Shown here piece after piece: positions 58,224 to 64,000 of a DNA stretch of 64,000 nucleotides; the first letter of the stretch is position 1, and every line of letters begins with the position of its first letter. A model generated the notes under the pieces. The model was not told the origin of the DNA, did not search any database, and saw nothing but the letters and a program-made list of their open reading frames with translations. The DNA is from Catelliglobosispora koreensis DSM 44566 (GTDB taxonomy: Bacteria; Actinomycetota; Actinomycetes; Mycobacteriales; Micromonosporaceae): positions 404,320 to 468,319 of the forward strand of contig NZ_KB903283.1 of the NCBI RefSeq assembly GCF_000379685.1, read 5' to 3'. Made by a program: the position numbers and the translations under genes.

Positions 58224-60986
58224 TTGCGATTCGGCATCCTGGGCCCGGTCGAAGTCACTTCAGACGTGGGGCCGGTCTCGATTGGACAACCCCGTCACCG
58301 GGCGGTCCTCGGCTATTTGCTGTTGCACCGCAACCGAATCCGCACTCTTGATCAGGTGGCTGACGCGCTGTGGGGCGGTGCCGAGCCGGCCAGTGCGCGG
58401 GCCCAGGTGCACGTGGCGGTTTCCGGTCTGCGCCGTGCTTTACGGGCAGCGGGCCTGCCCGGCGTGATCGGCACGCAGCCAGCTGGTTACCGGCTGGCCC
58501 TCGGTGAGGACGATCTGGACGCCGGGGTTTTCGCTCAGTCGATCGCTGACGCCCGGCGCGCCTTGGCCGCCGGTGCGCACGAGACTTGCATCGAAGCAGC
58601 GCAGACCGCTTTGGCGCTGTGGCGGGGGGAGCCGCTGGCCGGGATCACCGCCGCGTTCGCCGCGACCGCCCGGCATGCCCTGCATGAGCAACGGCTTTCG
58701 GCGTACGAGCTGATCGCCGATGCGGAGCTGGCGCTGGGGCGGCCGGAGTTGGTTACGGCGTTGCTGCGCGATCTGGTCGAGGAGCACCCGCTTCGCGAGC
58801 CGCTCGTGGGGCGGCTCATGGTCGCGTTGCACCACAGTGGTCGCGGCGCCGAAGCGATGCAGGCCTATGGCCAGCTGCGGGCCCGCCTTGCCGAGGAATT
58901 CGGCACCGACCCCGGCCCGCAACTGCGCGAGATCCACGTCAGCTTGCTCCGCCAGACGCCGTCAGCGGCCGAGCCAGCACGGTTCGTCCCGCAGCAGCTG
59001 CCGGCGGCCGCGGCGAATTTCTCGGGCCGGACGCGGCAACTGGCTATTTTGGACAAGCTCATCGCCGTTGGCCAGCCGGGTGCGGTGGTCATCACCGCGA
59101 TCGCCGGCACGGCAGGCGTTGGCAAGACCACTCTCGCCGTGCACTGGGCTCACCGCGTCGCGCACCGTTATCCGGACGGGCAGATTTACCTGAACCTGCA
59201 AGGGTTCGACCACAGTGGACCCCCGATGGCGACCGCGGTGGCCATCCGCAACCTGCTCGATGCCGTGGCGCCGCCCGCGCACCACATTCCCGAGGGCTTC
59301 GATGCCCAAATCGGTTTGTACCGCAGTCTTCTCGCCGGGCGCCGCATGCTGATCCTGCTCGACAACGCGCGCGATGCCGCACAGGTGCAGCCGTTGCTGC
59401 CCGGTTCGCCTGGCTGTCTCACCATCGTGACCAGCCGCAATCAGCTCTCTGGCCTGGTCGCCGCCGAAGGCGCGCATCCCGTGGCGCTTGATCTCATGCC
59501 GCCCGCTGAAGCCCACGAACTCATCGCCACGAGGCTGGGCCACGATCGGGTGCACGCCGAAGCTGACGCGGTCGAGGAAATCATCGGCCGGTGCGCTGGC
59601 TTGCCGCTCGCGCTGGCGATCATCACCGCGAGAGCGGCGTCCTACCCGGACTTTCCGCTCAGTGCGCTTGCCGCCGATCTGAGCAGCGCTCGCACGGGGC
59701 TGGATGCGCTGGCCGGTGGTGACTCGGTGACCGACCTGCGAGCCGTGTTTTCCTGGTCCTACCAAGCACTTTCGGCCGTGGCCGCCCGGCTGTTCCGTTT
59801 GCTCGGGTTGTTGCCGGGACCCGACTTCGCCGCACCGGCGGCGGCCAGTCTGCTGGGCGTCGCGCCGCATCAGTTGCGGCCCGCCTTGGTCGAGCTGACC
59901 CGGGCTCATTTGGTGACCGAGCACTTGCCTGGCCGGTACGCCATACACGACCTGTTGCGCGAATTCGCCGCTGAACTCGTCGAAGCAGACGACGCCTTGC
60001 CAGACCGGGATGCCGCCGCGGGACGTTTGCTCGACCATTACCTGCACACCGCATACGCCGCCGACCGGATCGTGCAACCCCATCGCCTCCCGATCACCCT
60101 CGGCCCTCCCGGCGACGGGGTGACGGTCCGTCCCGTGGACGGGCACGATCAGGCGATGGCGTGGTTTACCACCGAAAGCAGCGCACTGGTGGCTGCCACG
60201 GAATGGGCCGCCGGTCACGGATACGACCAGCACGCCTGGCAGCTCGCGTGGACGCTGGAGAACTTCTTCGACCGGCGGGGAAGCTGGGAGGACTGGGTCC
60301 AAACGCAACGCATCGCCGTGACAGTGACCGGCCGGCTGGGCGACCGCCGCGCGCTGGCCGACGCGCAGCGAGGTCTGGCGATGGCGTTGATGCGGTTGCG
60401 CCGGCACGACGAAGCGCACCACCACTACCGCGAATCACTGGAGCTTTGGCGAACACTCGGCCACGACGTGGGCCAAGCCCGCACGCACTTCAGCATCGCT
60501 CATCTGCTGGAACAGCAGGGTCAGCGAGCAGAGGCTTTGTATCACGCGAAGCGGGCGCTAGAGCTGTTTCCCGAGACCGGTGAAGGCTCGGCTTACGCAC
60601 GGGCGCTCAATGCCGTGGGGTGGATGCACGCCTTGCATGGTGACTTCGCCGTGGCGCAGGACTACTGCGACCAAGCGCTGCAACGCCTTCGCGCGCTTGG
60701 TGACCGCAAGGCCGAAGCGCACACGTTGGACAGCCTGGGTTACGTCCACGCGGGCCTTGGCGACCACGCGCAGGCCGTTGCCTATTACGGGCAGGCGGTC
60801 GAACAGTTCCGCGAAGTCGGCGACCGGTACAACGAGGCGACCGCGCTCGACGGAAAAGCCCAGGCGCACCAGGCATCTGGAGACTCCGACGCGGCTGTTA
60901 GGGCGTGGCGCAACGCCTTAGTCATCCTCGAAGACCTGCGTCACCCCGCCGCCAGCGACATCCGGGCGCGGCTCACCCAGCCGTGA
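58224..60986 (+). CDS. SARP-type regulator (AfsR-like: winged helix, BTAD, NB-ARC, TPR)
   Basis: A 920-residue protein from TTG 58224, preceded by GGAGG. Residues 1-95 form an OmpR-like winged helix (RFGILGPVEVTSDVGPVSIG), 96-245 a BTAD domain, then an NB-ARC ATPase with P-loop IAGTAGVGKTTLAVHWAHRV (about 293-312) and Walker B RRMLILLDNAR, and C-terminal TPRs (about 690-920). AfsR/SARP proteins activate secondary-metabolite or developmental genes. The P-loop region is strikingly like that of the STAND protein at 1262, but that one lacks BTAD. It is divergent from the M23-GH operon, which is a possible target. Frame open to 58161 without a start signal. Confidence 0.92.
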   Translation: MRFGILGPVEVTSDVGPVSIGQPRHRAVLGYLLLHRNRIRTLDQVADALWGGAEPASARAQVHVAVSGLRRALRAAGLPGVIGTQPAGYRLALGEDDLDAGVFAQSIADARRALAAGAHETCIEAAQTALALWRGEPLAGITAAFAATARHALHEQRLSAYELIADAELALGRPELVTALLRDLVEEHPLREPLVGRLMVALHHSGRGAEAMQAYGQLRARLAEEFGTDPGPQLREIHVSLLRQTPSAAEPARFVPQQLPAAAANFSGRTRQLAILDKLIAVGQPGAVVITAIAGTAGVGKTTLAVHWAHRVAHRYPDGQIYLNLQGFDHSGPPMATAVAIRNLLDAVAPPAHHIPEGFDAQIGLYRSLLAGRRMLILLDNARDAAQVQPLLPGSPGCLTIVTSRNQLSGLVAAEGAHPVALDLMPPAEAHELIATRLGHDRVHAEADAVEEIIGRCAGLPLALAIITARAASYPDFPLSALAADLSSARTGLDALAGGDSVTDLRAVFSWSYQALSAVAARLFRLLGLLPGPDFAAPAAASLLGVAPHQLRPALVELTRAHLVTEHLPGRYAIHDLLREFAAELVEADDALPDRDAAAGRLLDHYLHTAYAADRIVQPHRLPITLGPPGDGVTVRPVDGHDQAMAWFTTESSALVAATEWAAGHGYDQHAWQLAWTLENFFDRRGSWEDWVQTQRIAVTVTGRLGDRRALADAQRGLAMALMRLRRHDEAHHHYRESLELWRTLGHDVGQARTHFSIAHLLEQQGQRAEALYHAKRALELFPETGEGSAYARALNAVGWMHALHGDFAVAQDYCDQALQRLRALGDRKAEAHTLDSLGYVHAGLGDHAQAVAYYGQAVEQFREVGDRYNEATALDGKAQAHQASGDSDAAVRAWRNALVILEDLRHPAASDIRARLTQP

Positions 60987-61009
60987 TCGCCGGTGCGTGA
61001 CAATGAACC

Positions 61010-61627
61010 GTGCACTATTGCCAGCGCTGTAACCCCGCGGTGACCCTCGAACCGGCCAGCGATGTGGCGCGTTGCCCACAGTGCGGCTGGACGGAAATCG
61101 CGCGGCGGGAACCGCTATTCGTCGTGACCGGTGCTTCGGGTTCGGGCAAGAGCGCGGTCTTCGCACCGCTCGCACTCGCGCTGCCGGAGTGCGCGGTGTT
61201 CGACGCCGACTGGCTCATCGATCCGCTCAGCCGGACGCATCCCGTTGACTGGCAAGCGTTCCGGGATGCCTGGCTGTCTGTCGCGCACGGTGTCGCGCAA
61301 GCGCGCCGCAGCACTGTCCTGTTAGGAACGTTCATGCCAGAGCAGCTGGAGCAACTGCCCGCACGGCGGTGGATGGGGCCCATCCACTTCGCTGTCTTGG
61401 ACTGCACCGACGAGTCGCGAACGGCACGGTTACAAGCCAGGCCACCATGGCGTGAACACGCTATCGACGAACATCTCGCCTTCGCCGCTCACCTGCGCCG
61501 CACCATAGAGGTCGTCATCGACACCACAACCGGTACCCCACAACAGGTCGCCGACCAAATCGCCGCCTGGGTGCGTCTCACCACCGGTGGCGGGGCCTGC
61601 GGCGAGTTCGGTAAGCGTAGGTACTGA
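61010..61627 (+). CDS. Zinc-ribbon P-loop NTPase, possible kinase
   Basis: A 205-residue protein from a GTG. Two CxxC pairs (YCQRCN, RCPQCGW) form an N-terminal zinc ribbon (4-27). A P-loop follows (FVVTGASGSGKSAVF, Lys about 46), then VFDADWLIDPLSR and TVLLGTFMPEQL as later NTPase strands. The small size and lack of a Walker B Glu/AAA features suggest an AAA_33/kinase-like fold such as small-molecule kinases. Function unknown. It starts 23 bp after the SARP gene and its end overlaps the convergent protease gene by 50 bp. Confidence 0.75.
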   Translation: MHYCQRCNPAVTLEPASDVARCPQCGWTEIARREPLFVVTGASGSGKSAVFAPLALALPECAVFDADWLIDPLSRTHPVDWQAFRDAWLSVAHGVAQARRSTVLLGTFMPEQLEQLPARRWMGPIHFAVLDCTDESRTARLQARPPWREHAIDEHLAFAAHLRRTIEVVIDTTTGTPQQVADQIAAWVRLTTGGGACGEFGKRRY

Positions 61628-62825
61628 AGCCGGCGATGATCATCGCCATCATCACGCCTGTCGCCGAGAGCACAAGCCACAGGGGTGGGCCACGATGGAT
61701 CGTTGGACTGGCCGTCACATCAAGAAGATCAGATTCCTTATCTGGTACTGGATCAGAGCTCACCTCCGCCGAAGGCGACACACTAGGCGACGGTGACGCG
61801 GAGGCGGACGGAGACGCCGAAGGACTCTTGCTGACAGGCGCGGTGAGCGACGCGACCTGCACCGTCGCACCGGAAGCCGACGACGAGCGGACCGTTATCT
61901 TCAGCTTGTTGGCAGTGTCAGTGAGCGTCGCTCCAGCGGGGAAGTAGCCCGCGCCAGGGTTGATCATCGGGGCATTGCGGTAGCTTCCGTTGGTCACCGC
62001 GTAAATGCGTACACCCGGATTGTTGATGGCACTATCGACGGCACCGTTGGGTGCGCGGGTCTCGATCACGTAGCTCAGTGAGCTGCTCGCCTTGTATTCC
62101 ACGACCCGCGTCCCAGAGCCCGCGTAGAGCGGTGTGAGGTTGAACGTGCCGGGACTACTGGCCGATACCTTTGACCCGGCGCTGATCCATCCCGAGTGCA
62201 TTAGCTCGACTGAGGAATAGCCGCGTCCAGAGCCGCCGCCGCCCATCGGCGTGTTGCCACTGTGACCGTTGGCGTTGCAGGAAGACATGTTTCCGGACGC
62301 ACAGTCGTGTTTGGACTGATGCGGGTAACCCTGGTTATGTCCTAGCTCGTGGACGATCGCGGACAGGGACGGGCGCGGTGGGTACCAGGTGAGTTTTCCT
62401 GGCACCTGGCCGAGGCCGCCCCAGCCGCAGGCGGCGATGTCGAAGACGATGGCCAGCGAATCCCACGTGACACCCAGGCTCTTGAGGTGGTTCTCGGCTG
62501 TTTGTGTCGCCAAGTTGGTGTGGCAGCCGTTCTTGTCGGCGTCGCGCAGCTCGGCGCTTGGCTCGGTCGTGTAGAGCCCGTCACCTGCGGGGACAAAGGT
62601 CAACTGCCCACCCGTTATCGCGGACATCCAGGTGACCAGTGAGTTCGAGCTGCCGAGGAAGGAGTTGCGAAGAAACGCGGTGTCGGCGAGCTGGTTCTGC
62701 TCGTTAGGCGTGTCTCCATTTTGGATCACGACGACCGCTAGGCGCCGCGTGACCGGGGCAGCGTTCGCGGGCACCGCAAAGAGGGTGGCGAAAGCTGCGA
62801 GGAGCAGCACGGACAGGGTGCGCAT
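61578..62825 (-). CDS. Membrane-anchored metzincin-type metalloprotease
   Basis: A 415-residue protein. A signal peptide (MRTLSVLLLAAFATLFAVPA) is followed by a protease domain with the zinc motif HELGHNQGYPH (His159, Glu160, His163, His169), the metzincin HExxHxxGxxH pattern, and a possible Met-turn at SSVELMHSGW. Four Cys are in the catalytic part. A beta-rich domain (about 220-330), a Ser/Pro/Ala linker and one membrane helix (LWLVLSATGVMMAMIIAGFS) with a basic tail complete it, so the catalytic part is displayed outside the cell. It resembles the gametolysin-like M11 group, but that is tentative. Confidence 0.85.
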   Translation of the reverse strand: MRTLSVLLLAAFATLFAVPANAAPVTRRLAVVVIQNGDTPNEQNQLADTAFLRNSFLGSSNSLVTWMSAITGGQLTFVPAGDGLYTTEPSAELRDADKNGCHTNLATQTAENHLKSLGVTWDSLAIVFDIAACGWGGLGQVPGKLTWYPPRPSLSAIVHELGHNQGYPHQSKHDCASGNMSSCNANGHSGNTPMGGGGSGRGYSSVELMHSGWISAGSKVSASSPGTFNLTPLYAGSGTRVVEYKASSSLSYVIETRAPNGAVDSAINNPGVRIYAVTNGSYRNAPMINPGAGYFPAGATLTDTANKLKITVRSSSASGATVQVASLTAPVSKSPSASPSASASPSPSVSPSAEVSSDPVPDKESDLLDVTASPTIHRGPPLWLVLSATGVMMAMIIAGFSTYAYRTRRRPRHRW

Positions 62826-62904
62826 GGCGTCTCCTAGCGAATGCCGGACAGCTTGGGGCAGAGGCGTGCGAAGGTAAGTACGCCCAGAGCCCCGGCTATT
62901 ACGG

Positions 62905-63726
62905 TCAGCGCGGAGAATTTTTGTAACTGTTTGGGGTCAGCCGGCGCAGCTCGCAGAGGGCCGATTGCGCCTGTGACCCCGGGGCGGCCGTGTAAAGCAC
63001 GACGCGCTGATCTCGGTCGGGGATGTGCAGCACCTGCCACAGCAGCTCGATCGGCCCGACGACGGGGTGCACTAGGGTCTTGCGGGAGTCGCGGCGCACC
63101 TCGACATCGTGCTCGGCCCAGATCCCGGCGAATTCCTTGCTCAGGGCGAGCATCTCGGAGACGAGGTCACGGATGCCCTTGTCATCGGGGTAGCGGGCCG
63201 AGGCGGCGCGCAGGTCGGCGACAGCTCCCCGCGCGAACTCGTCGTTGGCGTGACCACACAGGTTGTCGGCGAAGATGCTGCGGATCAGGTTGGTATTAGA
63301 GATGCCGCCCAAGAGCACCGACATCATTTCGTTCCACGCGAGGATGTTGTATTTGGCGTCCAGGACGTAGGCCGGCGTGGTGTTGTCCAGGCCGGCCAGC
63401 AGGTGCAGGATGCCTTCGGGCACGTCTTGGCGGGGGCCGCGGGCCGGAGCGGGCGTCTGCCCAGCCAGGTGGAACAGGTGCGCCCGCTCATCGGTGCTCA
63501 GCATCAGGGCACGAGCTAACGCGTTGAGGATCTGCCGTGAGGGGTGCGGGCCCCGTGCCTGTTCCAGCCGGGTGTAGTAGTCCGATGACATGCGCGCGAG
63601 TTGAGCTACCTCTTCGCGGCGCAATCCAGGGGTGCGGCGGCGTCCGGTGCCGGGCAGGCCAACGTCGAGCGGGGTCATCCGGTCGCGGCGCGTGCGAAGG
63701 AACTCGGCAAGTCCGGGGCGATCCAT
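62905..63726 (-). CDS. XRE-family regulator with MmyB-like ligand-binding domain
   Basis: A 273-residue protein from ATG 63726 (ATG 63738 adds four). The HTH is GLRREEVAQLARMSSDYYTR (about 34-53), then LEQARGPHPSRQILNALARA. The C-terminal two thirds match the MmyB-like PAS-fold ligand-binding domain (PAYVLDAKYNILAWNEMMSV, HDVEVRRDSRKTLVHPVVGP). These regulators are usually encoded divergently from a short-chain dehydrogenase they control, exactly as here. The last codons fall in an AT-rich stretch; 62826-62904 contains only a short hydrophobic frame without a start codon. Confidence 0.9.
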   Translation of the reverse strand: MDRPGLAEFLRTRRDRMTPLDVGLPGTGRRRTPGLRREEVAQLARMSSDYYTRLEQARGPHPSRQILNALARALMLSTDERAHLFHLAGQTPAPARGPRQDVPEGILHLLAGLDNTTPAYVLDAKYNILAWNEMMSVLLGGISNTNLIRSIFADNLCGHANDEFARGAVADLRAASARYPDDKGIRDLVSEMLALSKEFAGIWAEHDVEVRRDSRKTLVHPVVGPIELLWQVLHIPDRDQRVVLYTAAPGSQAQSALCELRRLTPNSYKNSPR

Positions 63727-63756
63727 GCTGACTAGCATGTCTCGCGCGGGCGTGCT

Positions 63757-63786
63757 TTGACAGGGATCGGCAGTCCCAGGTTAAAC
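63757..63786 (+). promoter_or_regulatory. Promoter for the SDR gene
   Basis: TTGACA (63757-63762) and TTAAAC (63781-63786) are separated by 18 bp and lie 43 bp upstream of the SDR start codon, in the gap shared with the divergent XRE regulator gene. Confidence 0.55.
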
Positions 63787-63828
63787 AGTCTCTGCACGGG
63801 CGTTCGCGGCGCGGGCACGGTTGCTCGC

Positions 63829-64000
63829 ATGACACAGATTGCCCTCGTGACCGGGGCCAACAAGGGTATTGGGTTTGAGATCGCACGGCTGCTGCTCGCT
63901 GACGGCGTCAAAGCCATCATCGGCGCACGTTCGGCCGAGCTGGGCGAGGCCGCGGCCAGCTCGCTCGGCACGTCGTTTGTGCAGCTCGATGTCACCGATC
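63829..64000 (+). CDS. Short-chain dehydrogenase/reductase, 5' part only
   Basis: The first 57 codons of an SDR gene cut by the window edge. The N-terminus MTQIALVTGANKGIGFEIAR contains the TGxxxGIG nucleotide-binding motif, followed by a helix, VKAIIGARS and the start of the NADPH-specificity strand, and FVQLDVTD, the usual Asp after strand 4. The reading frame is open to the last base. It is divergent from the XRE/MmyB-like regulator, a frequently seen regulator-target pair. The catalytic YxxxK lies beyond the window. Confidence 0.85.
   Translation, partial: MTQIALVTGANKGIGFEIARLLLADGVKAIIGARSAELGEAAASSLGTSFVQLDVTD

Noticed and set aside
58962-60425. Long reverse frame (487 residues) antisense to the SARP gene
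   Set aside because: Gln/Arg-rich shadow of the NB-ARC and TPR coding sequence.
62834-63040. Short reverse frame ending in a hydrophobic helix between the XRE and protease genes
   Set aside because: The hydrophobic part has no usable start codon except by reading through the XRE gene in another frame; more likely intergenic.
1-64000. tRNA, rRNA, CRISPR arrays, insertion sequences, prophage or integrative elements
   Set aside because: No cloverleaf, repeat-spacer pattern, transposase, integrase or terminal inverted repeats were seen on either strand; a computed search (tRNAscan-SE, CRISPRCasFinder, ISfinder) would be needed to exclude weak cases.

Overview
This is a high-GC actinobacterial chromosome segment. 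Marker genes are RbpA, FxsA, a polyprenol-phosphate-mannose synthase next to Lnt, AfsR/SARP-type STAND regulators, DUF3558 lipoproteins, many GTG starts and several apparently leaderless promoters. The mix suggests a Pseudonocardiales-like soil actinomycete, but no rRNA or single-species marker is present, so genus is not claimed. I see no tRNA, rRNA, CRISPR array, insertion sequence or prophage.

Left part (1-13.1 kb): a possible edge-truncated gene, a Rieske lipoprotein plus second lipoprotein, an HTH-NB-ARC-TPR regulator, a SigE-type ECF sigma factor and, divergently, a SRPBCC-ArsR-SRPBCC operon behind a pair of 15-bp palindromes. Next comes an amino-sugar catabolic operon (GH9 hydrolase, SIS protein, BadF/GspK-like sugar kinase, NAD-dependent epimerase; every junction overlaps by 4 nt). 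A divergent GntR/UTRA regulator shares its operator region. An ABC-F protein and a methyltransferase follow.

13.1-20.8 kb: a TIR-transmembrane-ectodomain protein, then what I recognise as the complete STM4011-STM4015 set. This comprises a LRR-like protein, an ATP-grasp protein, a sulfatase-fold hydrolase and a HemN-like radical SAM protein, translationally coupled, plus a second radical SAM protein about 1.4 kb downstream. The function of this conserved set is, to my knowledge, unknown. It is the best candidate here for an undescribed system.

20.8-30.3 kb: a membrane SGNH hydrolase and a lysine-aminomutase locus. kamA is divergent from an operon of kdd, an amidohydrolase, kamD, kamE, kal and a GlmL/MutL-like chaperone. 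This is the 'lysine fermentation' route in an actinomycete, but the cleavage enzyme Kce is absent from the window.

30.3-44 kb: lnt, ppm and fxsA (coupled); rbpA with a SigR-type promoter; a POT peptide transporter; a methyltransferase; an alpha/beta hydrolase-TetR pair with two operators; an ASCH-Sel1 fusion; an acyltransferase; a TipA-like MerR regulator; a YeaQ/GlsB protein; a CBS protein coupled to a 56-residue DUF1059 protein; and a DUF2207-like protein.

44-54 kb: a DrrA-DrrB-DrrC-like drug-resistance operon with a divergent TetR and overlapping operators, a DUF3558 lipoprotein, a PQ-loop transporter, a decayed thg1 gene with its catalytic core deleted, a MFS transporter, small membrane proteins, an alpha/beta hydrolase and a methyltransferase.

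54-64 kb: a secreted clan GH-A hydrolase with six FN3 repeats coupled to a secreted M23 peptidase, a divergent SARP regulator, a zinc-ribbon P-loop protein, a membrane-anchored metzincin protease, and a XRE regulator divergent from an SDR gene cut by the right edge.
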